A stretch of DNA of 64,000 nucleotides from positions 41,557 through 105,556 of the forward strand of contig CANJCM010000006.1 in assembly GCA_947472765.1 (NCBI GenBank), written 5' to 3'. Below, in pieces: positions 1 to 7,092 of the stretch (position 1 is the first letter of the stretch; each line of letters opens with the position of its first letter). A program made the position numbers and the translations under genes. Under the pieces are notes generated by a model. The model was not told the origin of the DNA. It was given only the letters and a program-made list of their open reading frames with translations, and searched no databases. Origin of the DNA: Opitutia bacterium. Lineage in GTDB: Bacteria > Verrucomicrobiota > Verrucomicrobiia > Opitutales > Opitutaceae.

Positions 1-34
1 CCGACCCGCCAATATCAACTCCAAGGACTTTCAT
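1..34 (-). CDS. ppgK: ROK-family kinase, probably polyphosphate glucokinase (N-terminus only)
   Basis: Only 11 codons are inside the window. Read from the ATG at 34-32 they give MKVLGVDIGGS, the phosphate-binding DIGGS start of ROK sugar kinases. Polyphosphate-dependent glucokinases (glucose plus polyphosphate to glucose-6-phosphate) commonly open exactly this way, so PpgK is the preferred reading, but another ROK kinase cannot be excluded from 11 residues. The start lies 30 nt downstream of the slyD-like stop on the same strand, so the two are probably co-transcribed. No strong Shine-Dalgarno sequence is visible. Confidence 0.6.
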   Translation of the reverse strand, partial: MKVLGVDIGGS

Positions 35-64
35 GCGTCGTGAAACTTGTGCGCCAGGCGACGC

Positions 65-538
65 TTATTCGTGGCTGCAGCCTTCCGCTCCGTGCGCGTG
101 GCCGTGGCTCAACTCCTCGGCGGTCGCCTCGCGGGCGGAAACGATTTCGACGTCGAACGTGAGATCGACGCCGGCGAGCGGCGGATTTCCGTCGAGCAGA
201 ACTTCGTCGCCCTCAATCGCCGCAATCGTGACGACGGGCGAGAATCGATCCGCGCCGGTCTGAAACTGATCGCCCACCTGCAGCTCCCCCTCGATCGGCA
301 GGAGGTTGCGCTTCACGCGATGAACCTGGTCGGGATCATGTTCGCCGTAGGCCCGCGCCGCCGGCACCTGCACCCGGGTCTTCGCGCCCGCGGCGGTGCC
401 GCGCAACTGGGCGTCGAGTCCCTCGATGATCTGTCCGCCACCCTCGAGATACGTGATCGGATCTCCGCCCGCGGAGCTGTCGAGCACGCGACCGCTGGGA
501 TCACGCAAGGTGTAGTGGAAAGTGACGACGCGCGGCAT
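65..538 (-). CDS. slyD: FKBP-type peptidyl-prolyl isomerase, SlyD-like
   Basis: 157 aa, cytosolic, no signal peptide. The FKBP fold is split as in SlyD: residues 5-50 carry VTFHYTLRDPSGRVLD and the conserved GLDAQLRG; RAYGEHDPD follows at about 62-70; the inserted chaperone (IF) domain spans about 72-120; LDGNPPLAG at about 116-124 closes it and the last FKBP strand follows. The C-terminal tail HGHAHGAEGCSHE is a short version of the His/Cys metal-binding tail of SlyD, which binds nickel. Expected roles are proline isomerisation, protein folding and possibly nickel delivery. It lies directly upstream of the kinase start at position 34. The tail is much shorter than in E. coli SlyD, so strong metal storage is unlikely. 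Confidence 0.9.
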   Translation of the reverse strand: MPRVVTFHYTLRDPSGRVLDSSAGGDPITYLEGGGQIIEGLDAQLRGTAAGAKTRVQVPAARAYGEHDPDQVHRVKRNLLPIEGELQVGDQFQTGADRFSPVVTIAAIEGDEVLLDGNPPLAGVDLTFDVEIVSAREATAEELSHGHAHGAEGCSHE

Positions 539-617
539 GGGCGGGAAGTAACAGGGACCGGACGGACTCGTGGCAAGTCCGGTCCTCCATCACAGGACAG
601 GTGCTCGTTAGCTTCAC

Positions 618-680
618 AGGGGCGCGGCTCGTCCGCGCCCAAGGCAACCCATTCGGGCGCGCACGAGGCACGCCCCTACA
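618..680. repeat. REP-like palindrome pair (GTAG foot)
   Basis: Left palindrome: GGGCGCGG, loop CTCGT, CCGCGCCC (620-640). Right palindrome: GGGCGCGC, loop ACGAG, GCACGCCC followed by CTAC (655-678), i.e. GTAG at its 5' foot on the minus strand. The loops are reverse complements, so the two form an inverted REP pair. The right half recurs at 24533-24557. The stretch from 539 to 720 holds no gene. Confidence 0.7.
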
Positions 681-720
681 CCGTTGGGTGTTGTTGAAAC
701 CTTACCGCGCGATCCTGACC

Positions 721-3321
721 TCACGTCTCCTGCCGGAGCACCTCGAGCGGTGGGTGCGTGGCGATACCGCGATTAGCGAGCAGGCCCGTCACGAGTGTGA
801 CCGCACAAACCGACACCACCCCCACGAGCAGGACCACGGGGGAAGCCGACGGCGAAATCCGGAAGACAAATTGCGCGAGCAGCCCGTTGGCGATTACGGC
901 CAGCCCGCCGCCGACGACCGAGGCGAGCACGCCCAGAATCGCGTACTCCACCATCTGGATTTGCAGGAGCTGCCGGCGGCTCGCTCCGAGGGTGCGCAGG
1001 AGGACCGTTTCGCGGATGCGCTGGAATCGCCCGGTCATCACGGCACCGGCGAGCACGATCACACCCGTGACGACCGTGAAGAGGGCCATGAACTGAATCA
1101 CGAACGCCACCTTGGAGAAAATGCCGTCGACGGTCTGCATCACGAGGGCGAGATCGATCGCGGTGATACTGGGGTAGGCATCGACCACGGCGCGTTGGAG
1201 CGCGGCCGAAGCCTCGGTGGTCGTCGCCCGCACGGCCGCGACGTGGAATTTCGGCGCCGCCTCGATCACGCCCTCGGGAAAGAGCACGAAGAAGTTCGGC
1301 TCAAGCCGGCGCCACTCGACGGTCCGAACGCTCGTGACCCGTGTCCGGATCGGGACGCCCTGCACATCCCACTCGATCTCGTCGCCGAGATTCAGACCCA
1401 TCTCGTTGAAAAGTCCCTGCTCGACCGAAATCGGCACCACCGCGGTCCCCGGAACCACTCGTCCCGTGAACTCGCCCTGCACGACTTTCTCCGAACCTTC
1501 GAGCCGGCCGCGATAGGTGGAGCGGTATTCGCGTCGCAGCGTCCAGCCCGCGATTCGCCCATCCCGGCGGGGATCGCCGTCCGACCGCGGGCCCTCGGAA
1601 TCGACCGCGGCGGTGCGGAGCAAATCCTCCACCTTCCGGCCGCGGACCGAAGCGATGCGCATCGTCACAATCGGCGCGTGGACCAGCACCGGAGAGCCCT
1701 TCGCGGCACTCAACTTCGTCAGTCCGTCGAGCTGATCGTCCTGAATGTCGAAGAAGAGCAGGTTCGGGCGATCCTTGCCGCTGGTGAGCGCGATTTCGCC
1801 GAGCAGCGTGGTGCGCGTGAGAAAGAGCGTCAGCATCAGGAAGGTGCCGAGGCCGAGCGAAACCAGCAGGAGGACGGTGCGATTGTTGGGCCGGTGCAGG
1901 TTCGCCACACCCTGGCGCACGACATACGGCAGCCGTCCCGGCGACCAGCGCCCGGAACGCCGCGAACTCAGCCGCCGCGCGCCGGCCGACACCAACCGCG
2001 CCAGTCCGGCCAGCACGAGGAAGCCCACGATCAGCGCGAGGGCAAAGCCGACGCCGTCGCGCAAACGGGCCGTCTGCCAGATGGAAAAGCCGAAGACCGC
2101 CACGACGATGAAGACCCCGATGGCGATGCGCCACGGATCGGTCGCCGGCGCCGCCTCGGCATACGCCGACCGCAACGCCACGAGAGGCGACACCCGGCGC
2201 ACCGCCAGGAGCGGCAGCATCGTAAACAGCAGGCAGATGACCAGGCCCGCCACCATCCCGCCAATCACGGCGGGCCAGGCGATGAAGAACTCGACGTTGA
2301 TCGGCAGGACATCCTTCAGGAACGGCGGCAGCGAAAACTGCACCGCGAGCCCGAGGGCCGCGCCGAGGATCGCCCCGAGCACGCCGAGGGCGAGTCCCTG
2401 CACGAGATAGACCGCGAAGCCCTGCCACGCGGACGCGCCGAGGCAGCGCAGCACCGCCACCGTCGTGATCTTCTGCTGCACATAGACGTGAATCGCGCTC
2501 GCGATGCCGATCGCGCCGAGGAAAAGCGCGATGAAGCCGACCAGCGTCAGAAATCCCTGGATATTCTCGAGGGCCCGCCCGAGTTCCCGTTTGCGCTCGG
2601 CGACGGTGTCGTAGCCCATCCGCTCGGCGCGAAACTGGCGGCGCATGTCCGCCTCGACCGCCTCGGGCGCGTGCGCCGGCGGCAGCTCCAGCATCGTGCG
2701 GTAGCGCATGAGCACGTTCTTCGCCGCGAGGCCGGCGGCCTCGAGGGTCGCGCGGGGAACGAAGACCCGGGGAGCGACGGTGGCGCTGATGGCGGAGGAC
2801 TCGCCCGGGATTTTTTGCAACGCGCCGACGACGCGGTACTGCGTTTCACCCAGCTTCACCATTTCGCCGACCTTGGTGTTGTACTGGCGCAACAACGTCT
2901 CCTCGACGACGGCCACTTCGCCGCCGGCGCGAAGCTGCGCGACCGCGGTGGGCGGGTCCGTCACGAACTCGCCGAAAAACGGAAACTCTCCTTCGAGGCC
3001 GCGGACATTGACGAGCCGCGTCTGGCCCGGGGCGCCGGGGAAAACCGCCATCGACGAGAAACTGATCTCGCGGGCCATCTTCCCGCCGAGCGCGCCGAGA
3101 TAGCGCTGCGCGTCGGCACTCGGCGGCTGCCGGCCCGTGACGATCAAATCCGCGCCGAGCAACTCCTTCGCCTGTCCGTCGATCGCACGCTCGAGGTTGG
3201 TGCCGAGCGACCCGATCGCCACGAGCGCGGCGATGCCGAGCACGACAGAAAACGAGAACAGCACCAGCCGCCGGCGCGAGGCCCGGGAATCCCGCCACGC
3301 CATTTTCAGGATGAAGCTCAT
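721..3321 (-). CDS. FtsX/MacB-type ABC transporter permease (YbbP-like)
   Basis: About 866 aa, close to the 800-odd residues of E. coli YbbP. It has an N-terminal membrane anchor (SFSVVLGIAALVAIGSLG), a periplasmic domain, an FtsX-type four-helix block in the middle (around residues 250-370), a second periplasmic domain and a second FtsX block near the C-terminus, with the typical RETVLLRTLGASRRQLL cytoplasmic loop. The start is placed at the ATG at 3321 (MSFILKMAWRDSR); the in-frame GTG at 3339 lies inside a dispersed repeat arm. With the ATPase at 3759-4475 it should form a type VII-like ABC complex that does mechanical work on envelope lipids or lipoproteins instead of classical import. 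In E. coli, ybbA and ybbP are adjacent and divergent from tesA; the same order holds here except for the inserted GxxExxY gene. Confidence 0.9.
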   Translation of the reverse strand: MSFILKMAWRDSRASRRRLVLFSFSVVLGIAALVAIGSLGTNLERAIDGQAKELLGADLIVTGRQPPSADAQRYLGALGGKMAREISFSSMAVFPGAPGQTRLVNVRGLEGEFPFFGEFVTDPPTAVAQLRAGGEVAVVEETLLRQYNTKVGEMVKLGETQYRVVGALQKIPGESSAISATVAPRVFVPRATLEAAGLAAKNVLMRYRTMLELPPAHAPEAVEADMRRQFRAERMGYDTVAERKRELGRALENIQGFLTLVGFIALFLGAIGIASAIHVYVQQKITTVAVLRCLGASAWQGFAVYLVQGLALGVLGAILGAALGLAVQFSLPPFLKDVLPINVEFFIAWPAVIGGMVAGLVICLLFTMLPLLAVRRVSPLVALRSAYAEAAPATDPWRIAIGVFIVVAVFGFSIWQTARLRDGVGFALALIVGFLVLAGLARLVSAGARRLSSRRSGRWSPGRLPYVVRQGVANLHRPNNRTVLLLVSLGLGTFLMLTLFLTRTTLLGEIALTSGKDRPNLLFFDIQDDQLDGLTKLSAAKGSPVLVHAPIVTMRIASVRGRKVEDLLRTAAVDSEGPRSDGDPRRDGRIAGWTLRREYRSTYRGRLEGSEKVVQGEFTGRVVPGTAVVPISVEQGLFNEMGLNLGDEIEWDVQGVPIRTRVTSVRTVEWRRLEPNFFVLFPEGVIEAAPKFHVAAVRATTTEASAALQRAVVDAYPSITAIDLALVMQTVDGIFSKVAFVIQFMALFTVVTGVIVLAGAVMTGRFQRIRETVLLRTLGASRRQLLQIQMVEYAILGVLASVVGGGLAVIANGLLAQFVFRISPSASPVVLLVGVVSVCAVTLVTGLLANRGIATHPPLEVLRQET

Positions 3322-3325
3322 TTTG

Positions 3326-3354
3326 GGCCCACGAAACACACGAAGGTCACGAAA
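3326..3354. repeat. Short-period repeat arm, CACGAA family, left flank of GxxExxY gene
   Basis: Contains GCCCACGAAACACAC (3327-3341) then GAAGGTCACGAAA: three CACGAA units about 9-10 nt apart. Its first 15 nt recur exactly, inverted, at 3755-3776. It touches the GxxExxY stop codon (3355-3357) and lies just upstream of the permease start. Confidence 0.85.
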
Positions 3355-3732
3355 TCAGAGAACGAATCGCTCCCACTCGAGCTTGGGCGCGTGCCCAAAA
3401 TTTACTAGCAGCCCCAGCCTGAACTGCGTCGCGTGAAGATAGTTCAGGAGCTGAGCCCGGTGTTCATCCGCCAGATGGGACACCGCTTTCAATTCGACAA
3501 TCACCTTACCGAAACAAACGAAGTCGGCGACGAAGACCTGCTTCAAAGGCCGGCCTTTGTATTCGAGATGAAGCACCTTCTGGCTCTCAAACGGTATACC
3601 CTGAGTTTCAAATTCGATGCCCAGGCACTCGTGGAATACCGACTCGAGAAAGCCGCAGCCCTTCTCCTTATAAACCTCAAAGCACGCGCCCATGATGCGA
3701 TATGACTCGTCGCGATAAACCAGCTCGGGCAT
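3355..3732 (-). CDS. GxxExxY protein, PD-(D/E)XK nuclease-like
   Basis: 125 aa, the normal length for this small family of unproven function. The name-giving motif is present as GFLESVF (G27, E30, F33 in place of the usual Tyr). Further on are VADF (D70), VELK (E80, K82) and AQLLNYLHA (Q94-Y98), which together match the D, ExK and QxxxY core of PD-(D/E)XK nucleases of the RecB type. A metal-dependent nuclease fold is therefore likely, the substrate unknown. The gene lies between an ABC ATPase and its permease, which are adjacent in many bacteria, and is bracketed by inverted copies of a CACGAA repeat. That arrangement suggests insertion as a unit. Motifs are seen directly; nuclease activity and mobility are inference. 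Confidence 0.85.
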   Translation of the reverse strand: MPELVYRDESYRIMGACFEVYKEKGCGFLESVFHECLGIEFETQGIPFESQKVLHLEYKGRPLKQVFVADFVCFGKVIVELKAVSHLADEHRAQLLNYLHATQFRLGLLVNFGHAPKLEWERFVL

Positions 3733-3754
3733 TGGGATGGGGTCCGGTTTTGGT

Positions 3755-3776
3755 GCCTTTAGTGTGTTTCGTGGGC
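3755..3776. repeat. Short-period repeat arm, right flank of GxxExxY gene (inverted)
   Basis: The reverse complement reads GCCCACGAAACACAC then TAAAGGC. It is an exact 15-nt inverted match to 3327-3341. The arm overlaps the 3' end of the ABC ATPase gene: its bases encode the last residues AHETH and the TAA stop of that protein. Confidence 0.85.
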
Positions 3777-4475
3777 AGCCAACCTGAGCTCATCGCTCAC
3801 GACGGCACCGCCCTTCAGCCGCAGGATCCGTTCGCAGCGCCGCGCCAGTTCGAGATTGTGCGTGACCAGCACGAGCGTCGTGCCGCGCTCGCGGTTGAGG
3901 CCGAAGATCAACTCGACCATCGCCGCGGCGGTGTCGTCGTCGAGATTCCCCGTCGGCTCGTCACAGAACAGAATCTTCGGCCGGTTCATGAACGCACGCG
4001 CCAGGGCCACGCGCTGTTGTTCGCCGCCCGACAGCTGGATCGGATAATGGTCAAAGCGCTCCTGCAGTCCGACGCGCGTCAGCAGTCCCCTCGCCTCCTC
4101 CTCGGCCTCCGGGCCGCCCTGCCCGCGCAATTCGACGGGCACGAGGACGTTTTCGAGGGCCGTCAACGTCGGCACGAGTTGGAAGTTCTGGAACACGAAT
4201 CCCACGTGGTCGTTTCGCACCCGCGCCCGTGCGTCCTCACTCATCCCGCCAATCGACTCACCGGCGAGCGCCACGCCGCCGGAACTCGGGCGATCGAGGC
4301 CGGCACACAGGCCGAGCAGAGTGGTCTTGCCGCTGCCGCTCGGGCCGACGATCGCGAGCGTTGCGCCGGCGCCGAGTTCGAAACTCACCTCCTTCAGTAC
4401 CGTCAGGGAGCGGCCGCCCGCCCCACCATAAGTCTTCGTCAGCCGTTCGACCTTCAGCATCGTCTGCTCACTCAT
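3759..4475 (-). CDS. ABC transporter ATP-binding protein (YbbA/LolD-like)
   Basis: 238 aa from the ATG at 4475 (MSEQTMLKVERL); the longer reading would need a TTG in a repeat. All ABC motifs are intact: Walker A GPSGSGKTT, Q-loop FVFQNFQLVPTLT, signature LSGGEQQRVALARA, Walker B ILFCDEPTGNLDD and H-loop VTHN. LSGGEQQR with DEPTGNLD is typical of the MacB/LolD/YbbA clade that pairs with FtsX-like permeases. The partner is the permease at 721-3321. The last six residues and stop codon come from a dispersed repeat arm, so the native C-terminus was probably rewritten when the repeat arrived; all catalytic motifs are upstream of that. Confidence 0.93.
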   Translation of the reverse strand: MSEQTMLKVERLTKTYGGAGGRSLTVLKEVSFELGAGATLAIVGPSGSGKTTLLGLCAGLDRPSSGGVALAGESIGGMSEDARARVRNDHVGFVFQNFQLVPTLTALENVLVPVELRGQGGPEAEEEARGLLTRVGLQERFDHYPIQLSGGEQQRVALARAFMNRPKILFCDEPTGNLDDDTAAAMVELIFGLNRERGTTLVLVTHNLELARRCERILRLKGGAVVSDELRLAAHETH

Positions 4476-4483
4476 TATTCTGG

Positions 4484-4511
4484 CCACCAAACACGCGAAA
4501 CGGCACGAAAG
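4484..4511. repeat. Short-period repeat arm, CACGAA family (solo copy)
   Basis: CCACCAAACACGCGAAAC then GGCACGAAA: a diverged copy in the same orientation as 3326-3354, lying between the divergent ATPase (start 4475) and esterase (start 4540). It therefore overlaps any shared promoter region. Confidence 0.65.
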
Positions 4512-4539
4512 CTAGTTTAAGCGGTCGTTTTTGGCCCAC

Positions 4540-5175
4540 ATGCACGCCGGTATCATTCGCCTTCTTTTTTTCTGGGTTCTCATCGGCTCCGCGGGCCTGC
4601 TGCGCGGGGCGGAGGCGGAACTGCGGACGGTCGTGTTTTTTGGCGACAGCCTGACCGCCGGCTACGGCTTGGAAAATCCGGGGGCAAATTCCTACCCGGC
4701 TTTGATTCAAATGAAGATCGACGCGAAAGAGCTACCCTGGCGGGTCGTCAACGCAGGGCTCAGTGGCGAGACCACGGCCGGGGGCCTGCGCCGGGTCGAT
4801 TGGATCCTTCGCCAACCGGTCGACATCTTCGTGCTCGCCCTCGGCGCCAACGACGGCCTGCGCGGCATCCCGCCCGCGGTCTCCCGGCAAAACCTCGAAC
4901 AGATTCTCTCGCGGGTCCGGGCCCGTTATCCTTCGGCGGTCCTCGTTCTTGCCGGCATGCAGATGCCGCCGCAGATGGGGCCCGAGTTCGCCGGCGCCTT
5001 CGGCCGGATGTTTCCAGAGGTGGCCGAGAAGTTTCAGGCGCGGTTAATCCCTTTCCTGCTCGCGGAAGTCGGTGGACTCCCCGAATTGAACCAGGGCGAC
5101 GGCATTCATCCCAACCCCGCCGGCCATACCATCGTGGCCGAGAACGTCTGGAAAATCCTCCTTCCCCTCCTGTGA
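4540..5175 (+). CDS. tesA: GDSL lysophospholipase/arylesterase, TesA-like
   Basis: 211 aa from the ATG at 4540; an in-frame TTG lies 9 nt upstream. A signal peptide (IIRLLFFWVLIGSAGLLRGAEA) directs it to the periplasm. SGNH-hydrolase blocks are all present: FFGDSLTAGYG (Ser37), GLSGETT (Gly74), LGANDG (Asn104) and DGIHPNPAGH (Asp187, His190). The family hydrolyses thioesters, arylesters and lysophospholipids. It is divergent from the YbbA/YbbP-type ABC genes, the same neighbourhood as in E. coli, which hints at a shared envelope-lipid role. The stop codon overlaps the next gene by 4 nt (GTGA), suggesting translational coupling. Confidence 0.93.
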   Translation: MHAGIIRLLFFWVLIGSAGLLRGAEAELRTVVFFGDSLTAGYGLENPGANSYPALIQMKIDAKELPWRVVNAGLSGETTAGGLRRVDWILRQPVDIFVLALGANDGLRGIPPAVSRQNLEQILSRVRARYPSAVLVLAGMQMPPQMGPEFAGAFGRMFPEVAEKFQARLIPFLLAEVGGLPELNQGDGIHPNPAGHTIVAENVWKILLPLL

Positions 5176-6020
5176 AACCTCTCCCCGGCTTCTTCGCTCT
5201 CGCCCTTGCCTTGGTCGCAGCACCCGCCGCGGTCGCGGCCGATGACTGGGCGCCCAACCTCACGGTCATCGGGGCCTGGGACAACAATGCCACCAACGCC
5301 AACGCTCCTGGCGATCGCCTCGGCGCCTTCCTGACTTCGGCCGACCTCGTGGCGGGCACGCGTTACGGTCTCGGGCGCGACGACACCTTGCACCTCACCC
5401 TGCACGGCAATGTCCAGTGGTGGCCGCGCTTCCGCGACCTGCTCACCACCGCAGGCGGTGTGCGCTTCGAGTGGCGGCACAAGTTCGGGCTTGGTGCGCT
5501 CGCGCCCGTGTTCTCCGCGGAGGGCTCCGTGGATGCCGTCGGATCCCGGCAAAGCGGCCGCGGCGGGACCTCCTCCGGCGTGCTCCTCAGCGTGCGGAAA
5601 CGGTTCGACGATCTCTGGCGCGGCACCCTCTCGCAGGAGTTCGCCCGACACGACGCCCGGTTCGCCGTCTATGACCGCGTCGGCACCGAGACCGCCTTCG
5701 AACTGGATCGCGAGATGAGCGAGGTGGCCCGGCTCAGTTTCCGCGTGAGCTATCGCGACGGCGACGTGCTCTCCTACGGCACGCCGCCGCGCCCCGATCT
5801 CGTCGCGCTGGCGCCGAATCGTCGTCCGGTGACGACCTTTGGCCGCCCGATGGTCGCCTACTCGATCGACGCGCGCACCGTCGGCTTCCGGGGCGCTTTG
5901 ACCCGGGCCATCGACGAGGACTCGGCCGTGATTTTCAGCTACGAATGGCGCGAGACCTCGCGGGCGCCGCTGCGTTACCTGAACCAGATCGTTTCGATCG
6001 CGCTGGTGAACCAGTATTGA
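5172..6020 (+). CDS. Exported protein of unknown function, probably outer-membrane beta-barrel
   Basis: 282 aa starting with GTG at 5172, which overlaps the tesA stop as GTGA; the reading frame is open further upstream, but a signal peptide (FALALALVAAPAAVAA) begins right after this start. The mature protein alternates polar and hydrophobic residues with many aromatics (TLHLTLHGNVQWWPRF, VRFEWRHKFGLGAL) and ends in QIVSIALVNQY, with a terminal aromatic as in outer-membrane barrels. No enzyme motif was recognised. Coupling to tesA suggests a cell-envelope role. The barrel assignment is inference from composition and ending only. Confidence 0.75.
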   Translation: MKPLPGFFALALALVAAPAAVAADDWAPNLTVIGAWDNNATNANAPGDRLGAFLTSADLVAGTRYGLGRDDTLHLTLHGNVQWWPRFRDLLTTAGGVRFEWRHKFGLGALAPVFSAEGSVDAVGSRQSGRGGTSSGVLLSVRKRFDDLWRGTLSQEFARHDARFAVYDRVGTETAFELDREMSEVARLSFRVSYRDGDVLSYGTPPRPDLVALAPNRRPVTTFGRPMVAYSIDARTVGFRGALTRAIDEDSAVIFSYEWRETSRAPLRYLNQIVSIALVNQY

Positions 6021-6035
6021 TCCCCGCGTGCGCTC

Positions 6036-6223
6036 CCCTCGAGCCGGAACGATGCAGTGGAAAGAAACCGGCGGGTGTGGGCACCCGCCCTCCATGGTCG
6101 GAGAACTTTTCGCAGGACCTACGTTTCTCCTCTGAAGGAGCAATCAATGGAGGGACGGTGCCCCCACCGTCCAAGCCGGTATTCTGTCCGACTGAACGTC
6201 CACCGTTCGGTGTAGGGCCGGCG
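6036..6223. repeat. 188-nt double-hairpin repeat element, copy A
   Basis: Near-copy of 13963-14150. It holds two hairpins with 8-bp stems and 4-nt loops: GGCGGGTG/CACCCGCC (6070-6089) and GGACGGTG/CACCGTCC (6153-6172). They carry CTCCAT after the first and ATGGAG before the second, so the hairpins face each other. GATGCAGTGG (6051) and TGTAGGGCC (6211) are exactly 160 nt apart in both copies. It fills part of the gene-free stretch 6021-6446. Confidence 0.8.
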
Positions 6224-6283
6224 CTCGCCGCCGGGCCGCTTCGAGAATGAAGCCCGTGGCCCACCGGCGAGCGGCGGCCCTAC
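6212..6283. repeat. REP-like palindrome pair (GTAG...CTAC)
   Basis: GTAGGGCCGGCGCTCGCCG (6212-6230) faces CGGCGAGCGGCGGCCCTAC (6265-6283). Related palindromes occur at 14142-14230, 53571-53592 and 61987-62012. Nothing else is recognised from 6284 to 6446. Confidence 0.75.
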
Positions 6284-6446
6284 ATTCAATCACATGGTCC
6301 CGACTCCAGGGGGAACTTGGAAAAACGCATTCATGGGATCCCCTTTGGGAGTGGGGTGCCAGAGGTGCGGGGGGTGTCGGTTGTCGGATGTTTCGCGACG
6401 GCGGCCTTGCGCTCGCCTCGCGCGCCCAAAGTCCTAGAACGGGGCG

Positions 6447-7085
6447 ATGCTTCGCCTCGCCCTGGTTGCCTGCTTCCTGCTACTCGCGTCCCTTCGGGCC
6501 GCGGAGGTGCACTTCAAATTTGCGGACGGGAAACAGGCCGCGGTGAGCGACGTCGTGGTCTCGCTTGTGCCGCTCGACGCGCCGGCCGCGGCCGCACCGG
6601 CGCCGGTTGAGGCGGTCCTCATTGCACAGGAGAAGCAGGAGTTCCTGCCGTACGTTTCCGTGGTGGCGGTGGGCACGACGGTGAATTTCCCGAATCGGGA
6701 CACGGTGAAGCACCATGTCTACTCGAGTTCGAAGGCGAAGAAGTTCGAGCTGCCGCTCTATGCCGGCGAGGCCCGCGAGGCGGTGCGGTTCGAGCAGCCC
6801 GGGGTCGTTACGCTCGGCTGCAACATTCACGACTGGATGCTCGCGTACGTCGTCGTGGTGGCGACGCCCTGGTTCGCCAAGTCTGACGCCGACGGGACGG
6901 CCCGGATCAGTGCTCCCCCGGGCCGCTACCGCATCGAGATGTGGCAGCCGCGTCTTGCCGCCGTCGTGACGCGTGAGCTTGCAGTCACGGATGCGGCGCC
7001 GGCCGCGCAGACCTTCACCCTCGAGCTGGGCCGGGATCGGCGGATTCGCCGCAATCCGGACGTGAAGGCCGGGGGCTACAAGTAA
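6447..7085 (+). CDS. Exported cupredoxin-like (methylamine utilisation type) copper protein
   Basis: 212 aa. A signal peptide (LALVACFLLLASLRAAE) is followed by a cupredoxin-like domain at about 60-140. Candidate type I copper ligands are visible in the right order: His89/His90 in VKHHVY, Cys125 in LGCNIHDWM, then His128 and Met131. VGTTVNFPNRDTVKHHVY and GCNIHDWMLAYV resemble proteins annotated as methylamine utilisation or plastocyanin-like. The C-terminal part (about 145-205) looks like a carboxypeptidase-regulatory beta-sandwich (DADGTARISAPPGRYRIEMW). It ends 7 nt before the cyclase gene, so they are probably co-transcribed. It could serve periplasmic electron transfer or copper sensing. 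Confidence 0.82.
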   Translation: MLRLALVACFLLLASLRAAEVHFKFADGKQAAVSDVVVSLVPLDAPAAAAPAPVEAVLIAQEKQEFLPYVSVVAVGTTVNFPNRDTVKHHVYSSSKAKKFELPLYAGEAREAVRFEQPGVVTLGCNIHDWMLAYVVVVATPWFAKSDADGTARISAPPGRYRIEMWQPRLAAVVTRELAVTDAAPAAQTFTLELGRDRRIRRNPDVKAGGYK

Positions 7086-7092
7086 ACGCACC

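Noticed and set aside
601..3408. 935-aa open frame on the plus strand
   Set aside because: It is the antisense of the FtsX-type permease. Its translation is rich in Arg, His and Asp with no domain, and the real protein is on the minus strand.
6070..6172. Hairpins of the 188-nt elements as Rho-independent terminators
   Set aside because: The stems are strong but neither hairpin is followed by a T-run on either strand.
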